Positions 1 to 8,441 are shown, counted from the stretch's first letter. The stretch is 64,000 nt of DNA from QQUJ01 sp050287605 (GCA_050287605.1 JBNKCG010000025.1:27819-91818); one strand, 5' to 3'. Translations and numbers: made by a program. Notes: generated by a model from the sequence alone, not told the origin.

Positions 1-94
1 TGTCCTTGCGATCTGAAGAGATACGCGCCCGCTCCCGCCGTCGTGCAACGCGGACCGGGTGCGAGGTTTCAGCGAAGCCCTTTCGGGGCCGAAT

Positions 95-439
95 TCAGAT
101 CTGGCGGGAACGTGGGGGGCGCAGCGGAGGCGCGGTGGTGCGCTGTGGCCAGAGGGTTTGGACCGAGACATGAGGCGCGAGGGACAGAATGTGGCCGGGT
201 TGGGCCGTCACCATCAGCAGTGCCACCCCCGCGTGCTCGACGGCGCAGTGAACAACGCATGTCGCCGAGTCGCCCGGCTGGCAGCCGTGGTGGGGAGGCG
301 CTGCGGCGGTCATTGGCAGGCATGGCGCGGCGGCGTCAGCGGCGGTGCCCACCCCCGCGGCCGCCCCCGGGGGCAGCCACGGCAGGCTGATCAGCAGGAC
401 GCTGACCAACAGGCGGGTGGTGCGGTGTGCAAGGCGCAT
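95..439 (-). CDS. Small exported Cys/His-containing protein next to copper operon
   Basis: I do not recognise this 114-residue protein. The ATG at 437-439 is preferred over the upstream GTG because it puts a typical signal peptide (MRLAHRTTRLLVSVLLISL, then AAAG) at the N-terminus. The mature part has a Cys/His cluster (PCLP, HHGC, CVVHC, EH) and ends in a proline/arginine-rich tail (PPLRPPRSRQI). It is transcribed away from the copper operon, and the two start codons are about 150 bp apart. Small proteins of this build are common beside metal-resistance genes, so a periplasmic metal-related role is plausible but unproven. The protein at 9607-9957 has a similar architecture. Confidence 0.5.
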   Translation of the reverse strand: MRLAHRTTRLLVSVLLISLPWLPPGAAAGVGTAADAAAPCLPMTAAAPPHHGCQPGDSATCVVHCAVEHAGVALLMVTAQPGHILSLAPHVSVQTLWPQRTTAPPLRPPRSRQI

Positions 440-502
440 GGTCGGAGCTTTCCACACTCCCTAAATCGGAGTCAAACGCCGAGGTGCAATTTTGCGGACC
501 AT

Positions 503-530
503 TTGACACCTGTGGGATAGACGCTAATAT
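503..530 (+). promoter_or_regulatory. Sigma-70 type promoter of copZ-csoR-copA
   Basis: A perfect -35 box TTGACA (503-508) and a -10 box TAATAT (525-530) are separated by 16 bases. The expected transcription start is near 537, just before the palindrome at 542-561 and about 50 bases before copZ. Confidence 0.7.
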
Positions 531-541
531 GAAACCCATAC

Positions 542-561
542 CCCACCCCCCGGGGGGTGGG
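542..561. promoter_or_regulatory. Perfect 20-bp GC-tract palindrome, probable CsoR operator
   Basis: The arms CCCACCCCCC (542-551) and GGGGGGTGGG (552-561) are perfect reverse complements with no spacer. CsoR/RcnR-family repressors are known to bind G-tract inverted repeats, and csoR is the second gene downstream. The position just after the -10 box suits repression. Assigning it to this CsoR is inference. Confidence 0.65.
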
Positions 562-587
562 TCATAAAACCACAATGGAGATGCGAC

Positions 588-791
588 ATGATCGAACTCA
601 AGGTAACCGGTATGACCTGCGGACACTGCGAAAGTGCCGTCAACAAGGCCTTGGCGGCGGTTCCGGGCGTGACCCGCGTGGTGGAGGTGAGCCGTGAGGC
701 CAATCGCGTGGTGGTCGAGGGCAATGCCGACGTGCAGGCCCTGATCGCGGCCGTCGTCGAGGAAGGCTACACGGCGGAACCAGCCGCATGA
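588..791 (+). CDS. copZ: Copper chaperone CopZ-like (heavy-metal-associated domain)
   Basis: This 67-residue protein is a single HMA domain. It has the GMTCGHC metal loop (Cys11, Cys14) and the small ferredoxin-like fold length typical of Atx1/CopZ. It should carry Cu(I) in the cytoplasm and pass it to the HMA domains of CopA encoded downstream. A GGAG ribosome site lies before the ATG. Its last codons overlap the csoR start (ATGA at 788-791), so the two genes are translationally coupled. Copper is the most likely metal given the CopA partner, but other soft metals cannot be excluded from sequence. Confidence 0.9.
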   Translation: MIELKVTGMTCGHCESAVNKALAAVPGVTRVVEVSREANRVVVEGNADVQALIAAVVEEGYTAEPAA

Positions 792-1084
792 GCGAAACGT
801 GCTGCGGTGCCGGCCTGCGCCTTGACCCCGCTGCGCGCGAGGAGACGCGGCGCCGGCTGCTTTCCATCCGCGGCCATGTGGAAGGCATTCTGCGCATGAC
901 CGAGGACGAGTCGATCTACTGCGTCGACGTGCTCAAGCAGATCAAGGCGGTACAGGGCGCGCTCGACAAGGTCGGCATGTTGGTGCTCACCAGCCACCTC
1001 AAGGATCACGTGGTGACCGCCGCGCAGCGCGGTGATACCGACCAGATTCTGGCGGAGCTGATGGAAGTGCTGAAATACCGCTAG
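788..1084 (+). CDS. csoR: CsoR/RcnR-family metal-sensing repressor
   Basis: This 98-residue all-helical DUF156 repressor overlaps copZ by four bases and precedes copA by 29 bases. The metal-ligand positions of the family read Cys45 (YCVDVL), His70 and His74 (SHLKDH). That is a Cys-His-His set, not the Cys-His-Cys of the M. tuberculosis Cu(I) sensor. An extra CysCys pair sits at residues 5-6. Cys-His-His is known from Thermus CsoR and from RcnR-type sensors. The protein probably represses its own operon through the palindrome at 542-561. The operon context argues for copper. The ligand set leaves a broader metal range possible. Confidence 0.9.
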   Translation: MSETCCGAGLRLDPAAREETRRRLLSIRGHVEGILRMTEDESIYCVDVLKQIKAVQGALDKVGMLVLTSHLKDHVVTAAQRGDTDQILAELMEVLKYR

Positions 1085-1113
1085 GGCATGGCCGCAGCAA
1101 GAGTGGATTCCCA

Positions 1114-3570
1114 ATGACCCAAGAGATCCGATTTGGAGTACAAGGCATGACCTGCGCTTCCTGCGTGGCGCGGGTCGAGCGCACGTTGAAGAAGCAACCC
1201 GGCGTCGAGGCCGCGACGGTGAACCTGGCCATGGAGCAGGCCACCGTCGCTTACGACCCCGGCACGGCCGATCTGCCGGGTCTGCTGGAGGCGGTTAACG
1301 ATGCCGGCTACGCGCCGGTGCGCACCCATCTGGAGCTGGGGGTGCGGGGCATGACCTGTGCCTCGTGCGTGAGCCGCGTCGAACGCACGGTGAAGAAGCT
1401 GCCCGGCGTGCTGGGCGCCAGCGTCAATCTCGCCACCGAGAAGGCGAGCATCGACTACCTGCCGGCGGCGGTGCAGCCTGCTGCGATCAAGGCGGCCATT
1501 GCCGATGCGGGTTACGAACCGGTGGATCTCGAAGGCGCCAACGTCGAGGCCGGCGATGCCCGTGACCGCGAGCAAGCCGAGCTCAAGCGCCTACTGTGGA
1601 TCAGTGCGGCGTGTGCGCTGCCGGTAGTCCTCATCGCCATGGCACCCATGGCGGTGCCCGGTCTGGAATCGGCCATGACCCGCCTGATGCCGCAGGCGCT
1701 GTGGCACTGGCTGGAATTCCTGCTCGCCACCCCGGTGCAGTTCTACGCCGGTTGGCGCTTCTACAAGCATGGCTGGGCGGAGCTGAAGCATTTCAGCCCG
1801 GGGATGAACACCCTGGTGATGATGGGCAGCTCGGCAGCCTACTTCTACTCGGTGGCGGCGGTGCTTACGCCCGGCTTATTCCCACCCGGGACGGCACACC
1901 TCTATTTCGAGGCCTCCGCCGTCATCATCACCCTGATACTGATGGGCAAGTACCTGGAGGCCAAGGCCAAGGGGCGCACCTCGGCGGCCATCGAGAAGCT
2001 GATGCAGCTCCAGGCCAAGACCGCGCGCGTGGTGCGCGACGGCGAGACCGTGGAAATTCCCATCGACGAAGTGCAGCCGGGGGATCGGGTACAGGTGCGG
2101 CCGGGCGAACGGGTGCCGGTGGACGGTGTGGTGACCGACGGCGCCAGCTACGTGGACGAGTCCATGATCACCGGCGAGCCGATTCCGGTGGAGAAGGGTG
2201 TCGACGCCCCCGTGGTGGGCGGTACCATCAACAAGACCGGCGCCTTCACCTTCCGCGCCACCAAGGTGGGCGCCGACACCGTGCTGGCACAGATCATCAA
2301 GATGGTGGAAGAGGCGCAATCGGCCAAGCCCCCCATCCAGCAGCTCGCTGACCGTATCGCGGGGATCTTCGTGCCTCTGGTGATTCTGGCCGCGGCCATC
2401 ACCTTCGGCATCTGGCTGTGGGTGGGACCGGAACCGACGCTGAACTATGCGTTTGTCGCCGCGGTCAGCGTGCTGGTGATCGCCTGCCCCTGCGCCATGG
2501 GGCTGGCGACGCCCACAGCCATCATGGTGGGCACCGGCAAGGGCGCCGAGATGGGCACCCTGTTCCGCCAGGGCACGGCGCTGGAGCTGATGGCCCGGGT
2601 GAATACCGTGGTGCTGGACAAGACCGGCACGCTCACCAAGGGGCGGCCCGAGCTGACCGACTTGCAGGTGCTGGCGGGTGACGAGGCCACGGTACTGGCG
2701 CTCATCGCCGCCGCCGAGGATCAGAGCGAACACCCCATCGCCCAGGCCATCGTCGCCGCCGCGCGCGAGCGGGGGCTGACACTGTCCAAGGTGGAGCGCT
2801 TCGAAGCGGTGCCGGGATTCGGGCTGGAGGCGGAGGTCGACGGCCATCGGGTCGATATCGGCGCCGACCGCTACATGCGCAAACTCGGTCTCGACCTGAG
2901 CGCCGTCGAACAGACGGCGGGCACCCTCGCCGATCAGGGCAAGAGCCCGCTGTATGCGGCTGTCGACGGGCGTCTTGCCGCGGTGCTGGCGGTGGCCGAT
3001 CCGCTCAAGGAGGGCAGTCGCGAAGCCATCGCCGCCCTGCACCAACAGGGCATGCAGGTGGCGATGCTGACCGGCGATCACCAGCGCACCGCGCAGGCCA
3101 TCGCCCGCGAGGTGGGCATCGACCGCGTGCTGGCCGAGGTGCTGCCCGACCAGAAGGCGACCGAAGTGAAACGGCTGCAGGGCGAGGGCCGCAGTGTCGC
3201 CTTCGTCGGCGACGGCATCAACGACGCCCCGGCGCTGGCCCAGGCCGATGTGGGCGTCGCCATCGGTACCGGCACCGACATTGCCATCGAGGCGGGTGAC
3301 GTGATTCTGATGTCCGGCGACCTGCGCGGTATCGTCAACGCCGTGGCACTGGCGCGACGCACGCTGCGCACCATCCGCCTCAACTTCTTCTGGGCCTACG
3401 CCTATAACGTGGCATTGATTCCGGTGGCCGGCGGCGCGCTGTTCCCGCTGATCAAGCTGCTGCTAAGCCCCATGTTGGCGGCGGCGGCCATGAGCGTTTC
3501 CAGTGTGTTCGTGGTGACCAACAGCCTGCGGTTGCGGAAATTTCGACCTTTTCTTGCGATGACTCGCTAA
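1114..3570 (+). CDS. copA: Copper-exporting P1B-type ATPase CopA
   Basis: This 818-residue inner-membrane Cu(I) exporter is complete. Two N-terminal HMA domains carry GMTCASC (Cys14/Cys17 and Cys82/Cys85). The A-domain TGE is at 353-355, the transmembrane metal site CPC at 458-460, the phosphorylated Asp502 lies in DKTGTLT, a SEHP histidine follows in the N-domain, and the hinge GDGINDAP starts at 699. All catalytic motifs of P1B-1 ATPases are intact. It is the third gene of the copZ-csoR-copA operon and should move copper from cytoplasm to periplasm. The periplasmic His/Met-rich proteins encoded downstream could receive that copper. Confidence 0.97.
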   Translation: MTQEIRFGVQGMTCASCVARVERTLKKQPGVEAATVNLAMEQATVAYDPGTADLPGLLEAVNDAGYAPVRTHLELGVRGMTCASCVSRVERTVKKLPGVLGASVNLATEKASIDYLPAAVQPAAIKAAIADAGYEPVDLEGANVEAGDARDREQAELKRLLWISAACALPVVLIAMAPMAVPGLESAMTRLMPQALWHWLEFLLATPVQFYAGWRFYKHGWAELKHFSPGMNTLVMMGSSAAYFYSVAAVLTPGLFPPGTAHLYFEASAVIITLILMGKYLEAKAKGRTSAAIEKLMQLQAKTARVVRDGETVEIPIDEVQPGDRVQVRPGERVPVDGVVTDGASYVDESMITGEPIPVEKGVDAPVVGGTINKTGAFTFRATKVGADTVLAQIIKMVEEAQSAKPPIQQLADRIAGIFVPLVILAAAITFGIWLWVGPEPTLNYAFVAAVSVLVIACPCAMGLATPTAIMVGTGKGAEMGTLFRQGTALELMARVNTVVLDKTGTLTKGRPELTDLQVLAGDEATVLALIAAAEDQSEHPIAQAIVAAARERGLTLSKVERFEAVPGFGLEAEVDGHRVDIGADRYMRKLGLDLSAVEQTAGTLADQGKSPLYAAVDGRLAAVLAVADPLKEGSREAIAALHQQGMQVAMLTGDHQRTAQAIAREVGIDRVLAEVLPDQKATEVKRLQGEGRSVAFVGDGINDAPALAQADVGVAIGTGTDIAIEAGDVILMSGDLRGIVNAVALARRTLRTIRLNFFWAYAYNVALIPVAGGALFPLIKLLLSPMLAAAAMSVSSVFVVTNSLRLRKFRPFLAMTR

Positions 3571-3667
3571 GCTTTAAGCAAGGGCCGACAACACTGGTTT
3601 CAAGGGCAAACAGCTTGAGAGGATCAACCTTCTTGAGGAGCAGCGAGAAAGCTGAACCGAATTGGCG

Positions 3668-4087
3668 ATGAGTGCATCGGCAGCAATGCAGGTCTTCCAC
3701 ATCGGCGCGAAAGCGCGTGCCGTGGTGATCAAAGCGCTAGTGCTGTTAGTGATGTGGTCGTCGTCTACTTTGGCCACCGCGTGCGACGAGCAATGGGTGC
3801 ATCTCGGCGGAGCGGGCGAGCAGGTGAGCGTTTATGCGCATCATCCGCACGAACATGGCGGTCACTGCCCGTCGGCTTCGGCTTATTCCACCGCGGTGCC
3901 CATGGCCAGTATCGGCGACGATCAGGGCTGGCAGTCTTCTGGCGCAGGTTTGGAAGCCAATACCCTCTTTGCCGACGTCGATGTCAATCGGCCGAAGGTA
4001 CTGCGGGTCAGCGCCGCCGCTGAGGAGGCCCCTTCCCCGCCCCTTTATCTCATCTACCATCGAATCCTTATCCCGTTTCCTTCCTGA
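3668..4087 (+). CDS. Exported His-containing hypothetical protein
   Basis: This 139-residue protein is unrecognised. It has a hydrophobic N-terminal stretch (IKALVLLVMWSSSTLATA) consistent with a signal peptide, then a His patch (YAHHPHEHGGHC) and a C-terminal PPLYLIYHRILIPFPS tail. The ATG at 3668 is chosen over the in-frame TTG at 3662. It begins 97 bases after copA on the same strand and ends 77 bases before a His/Met-rich cytochrome. The His patch and setting suggest a periplasmic metal-related role. This is inference, and the exact start is uncertain. Confidence 0.55.
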   Translation: MSASAAMQVFHIGAKARAVVIKALVLLVMWSSSTLATACDEQWVHLGGAGEQVSVYAHHPHEHGGHCPSASAYSTAVPMASIGDDQGWQSSGAGLEANTLFADVDVNRPKVLRVSAAAEEAPSPPLYLIYHRILIPFPS

Positions 4088-4164
4088 GCTGGTGTCCCAC
4101 ACCGATGGTAGTCGGCATGTGCCGGCTACTGCGCGTTACCGATGTAACCGGCTGAGGAACTGTC

Positions 4165-4869
4165 ATGACGATATCCGAATATTCACCAACGACGCGTATC
4201 GCGGTAGGCCAGCGACGCCTCTCTATCCTCGTGCTGGCGTCAGCATTGTCGTTTGCGGCGTTTGTCGCGATGAACAACGCTTACGCCCACGACGACTCGC
4301 AATCGGAAGCTGTTATGCCGATGAAGGACATGCATGACGATGATCACGGAACGGCCATGATGCATGACGAGCACGATGATGCTCGTGGGTCGGATGCCAT
4401 GCACGACGAGCACGACGCTGACCACGGTCCGGGCATGATGCACCATGCCCACGACAAATGGGTTGATCCACCGCCCGAATATGCCGACAAGCGCAACTCG
4501 AATTGGGAGGATCGCGACGCGATGTTGCGCGGCCACGAGATCTACGAAACGCAGTGCGTGGTCTGTCATGGTCTCGACGGCCAAGGCACTGGGCCGATTT
4601 CCGGAAATCTGACCCATCGCCCGGCCGATCTTACCAATCATTTCCATCGCGGCCCCGGCCTTGGGGATGGTTACCTGTTCTGGCGGGTCAGCGAAGGTGG
4701 TACGGCGGAACCCTTCAAATCCCAGGGATCGGCGATGCCCGCTTTCAAGAAGACGCTAACGGAGCAGCAACGCTGGGATGTGCTGACCTTCGTGCACCAC
4801 CTCTTTCACCGGGGCTACATCGGTGATCATGACCCGGACGACAAAACCGGATCGTCGCACGATCATTGA
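4165..4869 (+). CDS. Cytochrome c with His/Asp/Met-rich metal-binding N-terminus
   Basis: This 234-residue protein has a signal segment ending near residue 41 (NNAYAHDD). A roughly 60-residue low-complexity region follows, rich in His, Asp and Met with repeated MHDEHD units. The C-terminal half is a class I cytochrome c with one heme site CVVCH (131-135) and a distal Met likely in GSAMPAF. It is periplasmic. The heme part resembles small electron-transfer cytochromes. The acidic His/Met region looks like a metal-binding tail and fits the adjacent copper operon. A GAGGAAC ribosome site precedes the ATG. A role in copper-linked electron transfer or metal storage is inference. Confidence 0.85.
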   Translation: MTISEYSPTTRIAVGQRRLSILVLASALSFAAFVAMNNAYAHDDSQSEAVMPMKDMHDDDHGTAMMHDEHDDARGSDAMHDEHDADHGPGMMHHAHDKWVDPPPEYADKRNSNWEDRDAMLRGHEIYETQCVVCHGLDGQGTGPISGNLTHRPADLTNHFHRGPGLGDGYLFWRVSEGGTAEPFKSQGSAMPAFKKTLTEQQRWDVLTFVHHLFHRGYIGDHDPDDKTGSSHDH

Positions 4870-5014
4870 ACGACCACTTGAGGACGGCGGCGTCTGGCTC
4901 GATGTGGCTGTAATGGGCGCCACGAATCGCTTTTGCGTCCGGGGCTTCTGCGTTGGTGTGGGGCGGCCATGGCGGTTGGAGTCGTTCGGTTGATTGTGGA
5001 GTGAGGTAGACACG

Positions 5015-5269
5015 ATGTACGGAGACGGCCACATGATGAATGGTGACTGGGGTTCGGGTTGGATGTTGTTCGGTGGGATCTGGATGGTGCCTATTTGGGC
5101 GTTGGTGATCCTCGGTATCGTTGCCTTGGTGCGTTGGATCTGGGGCCGTCCTGATCGAAGCGACGACGTATTGCCGGCGACGGCGCTGGAGGTCCTGAAA
5201 ATGCGCTATGCGCGCGGTGAGATCGACCGCGAAGAATTCGAACAGAAACGTCGCGATTTGAGCCAGTGA
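5015..5269 (+). CDS. Small membrane protein with C-terminal SHOCT domain
   Basis: This 84-residue protein has a Met/Gly/Trp-rich N-terminus (MYGDGHMMNGDWG), one hydrophobic segment (about 17-43, GIWMVPIWALVILGIVALV) and a C-terminal SHOCT motif (LEVLKMRYARGEIDREEFEQKR). The ATG at 5015 is preferred over an in-frame start at 4994 because GTGAGGT lies 7 bases before it. SHOCT proteins of this build are frequent in metal-resistance islands of Proteobacteria, but their biochemical role is unknown. It lies between the His/Met cytochrome and the convergent two-component system. Confidence 0.8.
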   Translation: MYGDGHMMNGDWGSGWMLFGGIWMVPIWALVILGIVALVRWIWGRPDRSDDVLPATALEVLKMRYARGEIDREEFEQKRRDLSQ

Positions 5270-5574
5270 CTTGGGAGCACGATGTCGATGAAACTGTCTC
5301 GGGGCGTCGCAGGTCGGTTGGGGGTTCGCGTCAAGCGATTCGCGTCGGGTGCAGCGGTAGTGTGTCGTCCACGGTTTGCACCACCCGCGGTGGTGTTGCC
5401 GCGTTTCGGCTGTTGCCGTTGCCCGCGGCCGGTGTGCCCTATCTGGTGATTGTGTCGGTGGAGACGGCGGCCTATTTCCACGCTTTTGCAGCGATGGAGA
5501 TCGACCACAAGAGTTTGTTCGGCGCCATCTACCGACTCGATTCAATCGGTATGCCGTTGGCAAACAGGTTCAAA
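5270..5574. other. Intergenic stretch with no supported gene
   Basis: This is the gap between the SHOCT gene and the 3' end of the histidine kinase. An ATG ORF of 55 codons starts at 5282 (MSMKLSRGVAGRLG, ending in a Cys/Pro-rich string), and a longer shadow frame runs into the kinase gene. Neither resembles a known protein. It may be degenerate coding sequence. I see no clear RNA gene or promoter. Confidence 0.3.
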
Positions 5575-6981
5575 TCACGCTCCTCTGCGTGGCAATCCGA
5601 CTCGCGCCTCCAGCCCGCCCTGAGGCCGATTGTGCAAAGTGATGTCCCCGCCGTGGGCGCGGGCAATGTTGCGCGCGATTCCCAGTCCCAGTCCGGTGCC
5701 GCCGGTGTGCTGGTTGCGCGATTGCTCTAGACGCTGGAAGGGTTCGAAGATGCGATCGAGTTCGGATTCGGGGATGCCCGGCCCGTCGTCCTGCACGGTA
5801 ACCTGCAGCTCTTCCTCGTCGTCGACGATGAGCATGCGCGCCCGGTTGCCGTAGCGTACGGCGTTCTCCACCAGGTTAGCGAAGCAGCGCTTGAGCGCCA
5901 GGGGTTTGCCGGGGTAAGGCCGCGCGGCGGCACCATCGACCGTGACTTCCCCGCCCGCCTCGCGCACGTCCTCCTGAATGCTTTCGAGCAACGCCGTGAT
6001 ATCCACCGGTTGGCTCTTCTCGCGCAGCTCGGCACCGCGCATGAAGTCCAGCGTTGCCGTGACCATATGCTCCATGTCGTCCAGGTCCTGGGTGAATTTG
6101 TGCCGGACCGCTTCATCGTCGAGCAGCTCGCTGCGCAGCCGCAGCCGCGTGATCGGGGTCTTCAGGTCGTGGGAGACTGCCGCCAGGATGCGGCCGCGGT
6201 CCTCGACGAAACGGGCAATCCGCTCCTGCATGGTGTTGAAGGCCCGCACAGCGTGCACTAACTCCTGAGGACCCTCTACGGGAAGCGGCGGTTGGCGGAG
6301 ATCGCGGCCCAGGCCGTCGGCGGCGTCGGCGAGCACCCGCAGCGGGCGGGTCACCCAGCGTACCGCCAGCAGGGTGATCAGCAGCACCCCCACCAGCAGC
6401 ACCGACAGTGTCATCAGCAGCCGCGACGGCCACGCGATCAGTTCCTGGGGCACTTCGCGATCGAACCGTACCCACGTTCCGTCCAGCAATTGGACGTCGA
6501 TGTGGAAGGCACCGGCGAGGGACTGAACGCTCTGCATGAACTCGCTCATGCGCGAGCCGTTCATCATCATGCGTTGATGCCCCGCCATCGACATCGGCAT
6601 GGTACCGCTCTCGCCTACAGCGACGCGCACACGGTGGCCCTGCGAGAGCGCGTCCGCTAGTTCGGCGCGCACCAGCCGGGCGCTGGTGTCCGTGGCCGAT
6701 GCCTCCTGCCGCGGCGGGGAGGCGGACTGTGCGAACTCGATGCGCAGCGTCGAGGTGGTGAGCGCCGGCAGGAGACGCTCGCGCTCCGTCGGCGTCGATT
6801 CGTCGAGCAGGCGCACGATGTTCGCAATGCGCAGCACCGTGTCCTCCCGCAGCGACTGGTGCAGCGCCTCCCCGCGGTCGCGCAGTACGATGGCGGTGGA
6901 GATCAGTTGCACCACGATCAGCCCCGCCAGCAGTACCAGTGTGAGCCGGCCGAACAGCGAGCGGGGGCGCAGCGGGATCAT
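5575..6981 (-). CDS. EnvZ/OmpR-type sensor histidine kinase
   Basis: This 468-residue inner-membrane kinase has TM1 at about 10-32, a periplasmic sensor segment of about 150 residues containing a His/Met-rich stretch (MPMSMAGHQRMMMNGSRM), TM2 at about 186-208 and a HAMP domain. The dimerisation helix has phospho-acceptor His271 (AAVSHDLKTP), followed by an ATPase with N box (NLVENAVRYG), DDGPGIPE and GTGLGLGIA. The start overlaps the response-regulator stop by four bases (ATGA, 6978-6981), so it is the second gene of an operon. The Met/His sensor stretch hints at metal sensing, which fits the neighbours, but the ligand is not shown by sequence. Confidence 0.93.
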   Translation of the reverse strand: MIPLRPRSLFGRLTLVLLAGLIVVQLISTAIVLRDRGEALHQSLREDTVLRIANIVRLLDESTPTERERLLPALTTSTLRIEFAQSASPPRQEASATDTSARLVRAELADALSQGHRVRVAVGESGTMPMSMAGHQRMMMNGSRMSEFMQSVQSLAGAFHIDVQLLDGTWVRFDREVPQELIAWPSRLLMTLSVLLVGVLLITLLAVRWVTRPLRVLADAADGLGRDLRQPPLPVEGPQELVHAVRAFNTMQERIARFVEDRGRILAAVSHDLKTPITRLRLRSELLDDEAVRHKFTQDLDDMEHMVTATLDFMRGAELREKSQPVDITALLESIQEDVREAGGEVTVDGAAARPYPGKPLALKRCFANLVENAVRYGNRARMLIVDDEEELQVTVQDDGPGIPESELDRIFEPFQRLEQSRNQHTGGTGLGLGIARNIARAHGGDITLHNRPQGGLEARVGLPRRGA

Positions 6982-7706
6982 GACGATCCCCGGCCGCGGG
7001 TGACCTGTGCCGACAGCACGTATCCTTCGCTGCGCACCGTTTTGATGAGGGCCGGTTCGCGGCCGGTGTCGCCCAGGCGTTTGCGCAGCCGCCCCACCTG
7101 TACGTCGATGCTGCGGTCGAAGGGTTCGGCATCGCGTCCGTGCAGGAGCTGCATCAGCCGGTCGCGGCTCAGCACCCGGTTGGGGTGGGTAAGAAACAGG
7201 TGCAGCAGACGGTACTCGCTGCCGCTCAGCGGCACCACGACGCCTTCGGGCGAGCGCAGTTGGCGGCTGGTCGGGTCGAGGTGCCAGCCGGCGAACTCCA
7301 TCGGGTGCGCATCCGTTTCCGGCGCCATTACCAGACCCTGGGCGCGGCGCAACACCACCTTGATGCGGGCCAGCAGTTCGCGCGGGTTGAAGGGTTTGGG
7401 TAGGTAGTCGTCCGCTCCCATCTCAAGCCCGAGGATACGGTCCATGTCGTCGCCGCGGGCGGTGAGCATGATCACCGGCACGGCGGAGCGGGTGCGCAGG
7501 TCGCGACAAAGCTCCAAGCCGTCTTTGCCGGGCAGCATGACGTCGAGCACGATCAGGTCGATGCGGGTTTGCTCCAGCGCCTGCCACATCGCAGTACCAT
7601 CGCCCACCGCGGTGACGCGGTAGCCGTTCTTTCCCAGGTATTGCCACAGCAGATCCCGAATCTCGGGGTCATCGTCGACGACCAGGATGTGCTCTCGGCT
7701 GTTCAT
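6978..7706 (-). CDS. OmpR-family response regulator
   Basis: This 242-residue protein has an N-terminal receiver with acidic pocket Asp11-13, phospho-acceptor Asp55 (IVLDVMLPG) and the conserved Lys in YLPKPFNPREL, then a winged-helix DNA-binding domain (LTHPNRVLSRDRLMQLLHGRD, DVQVGRLRKRLGD). The ATG at 7706 (MNSREHILVVDDD) is chosen. A 30-residue in-frame upstream extension would run through the candidate promoter. It pairs with the downstream kinase. The TGTAAC direct repeat at 7751-7766, just upstream of its own gene and before the divergent Spy-like gene, is a candidate binding site. Confidence 0.94.
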   Translation of the reverse strand: MNSREHILVVDDDPEIRDLLWQYLGKNGYRVTAVGDGTAMWQALEQTRIDLIVLDVMLPGKDGLELCRDLRTRSAVPVIMLTARGDDMDRILGLEMGADDYLPKPFNPRELLARIKVVLRRAQGLVMAPETDAHPMEFAGWHLDPTSRQLRSPEGVVVPLSGSEYRLLHLFLTHPNRVLSRDRLMQLLHGRDAEPFDRSIDVQVGRLRKRLGDTGREPALIKTVRSEGYVLSAQVTRGRGSS

Positions 7707-7750
7707 GGCTGACACTTTATGCGCAGGATGCACGCTTTGTCGCGTCGCAT

Positions 7751-7766
7751 TGTAACGAACTGTAAC
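7751..7766. promoter_or_regulatory. TGTAAC-N4-TGTAAC direct repeat, candidate response-regulator box
   Basis: Two perfect TGTAAC hexamers (7751-7756, 7761-7766) are spaced one helical turn apart, which is the usual layout of OmpR-family binding sites. They sit 45 bp upstream of the response regulator and 134 bp upstream of the divergent Spy-like gene. An imperfect G-tract hairpin (about 7800-7820) lies between them and the latter. Binding is inference. Confidence 0.4.
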
Positions 7767-7899
7767 CGCCCGCCCGGGCGTTACGTTTTGTTGCAAAAAA
7801 GGGGGGTGCCGACATCCCCCATTTACACCCCCATGGTTTCATAGCCTCGAAGCCAAGAGATTTAGATCTCAACCTTTTTGGACTCAGAGGAGAAACACC

Positions 7900-8427
7900 A
7901 TGAAAACGGCAACCAAACGCACACTCGGTATCGCGGCTGCGGTCGCGATCGCCATCGGTTCGGCCTCGGCCGTATTTGCCCACGGCGGTGGCCCGGGATC
8001 GGGAGGCGGTTACGGCGGTATGGGCAGCGGTCACGGCATGATGGGCGGTGGAATGATGGGTGGCGGGGGCATGATGCGCGGTCAGGGCGCGGCGGGTGGC
8101 TACGGCATGATGAGTTTCATGGGCGAAGGGGCGGAAGCCGTCGAGAGCCGGCTTGCTACCGCGCACGAAACGCTCGGCATCACACCGGATCAGGAAACGG
8201 CGTGGCAAGGTTTCGTCACCGCGGCGCGCGGCAAGGCTGAATTCATGGCGGCACAGCACAGCGCTGGTCCGGCCATGGGGTCGACTCAGACGCACCTGGC
8301 GCGCATGCAGGTGGGGTCCCAGATGATGACCGAGCTGAGCAGTGCGGCGACGAAGCTGTACGACACGCTGACTCCGGATCAGCGTGCCAAGGCCGACTTC
8401 TTGCTCGGCCCTCATTTCGCACGCTAG
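7900..8427 (+). CDS. Spy/CpxP-like periplasmic protein (LTXXQ motif)
   Basis: This 175-residue exported protein has a signal peptide (about 1-26, ending VFAHG), a Gly/Met/His-rich segment (about 27-70, repeated GGMMGGG) and a helical C-terminal part with LGITPDQ and the family-defining LTPDQ near the end. Spy/CpxP proteins are periplasmic chaperones or metal and envelope-stress adaptors. The glycine/methionine tract resembles soft-metal-binding regions. GAGGAGAAA provides a strong ribosome site. It is divergent from the two-component system, and stress- or metal-dependent induction by that system is a reasonable inference. Confidence 0.85.
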   Translation: MKTATKRTLGIAAAVAIAIGSASAVFAHGGGPGSGGGYGGMGSGHGMMGGGMMGGGGMMRGQGAAGGYGMMSFMGEGAEAVESRLATAHETLGITPDQETAWQGFVTAARGKAEFMAAQHSAGPAMGSTQTHLARMQVGSQMMTELSSAATKLYDTLTPDQRAKADFLLGPHFAR

Positions 8428-8441
8428 TGACGCTCGAAGCG

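Noticed and set aside
5266..5730. 154-codon plus-strand frame after the SHOCT gene
   Set aside because: Its second half lies antisense to the kinase C-terminus and no motif is visible. A 55-codon alternative from 5282 is equally unsupported.
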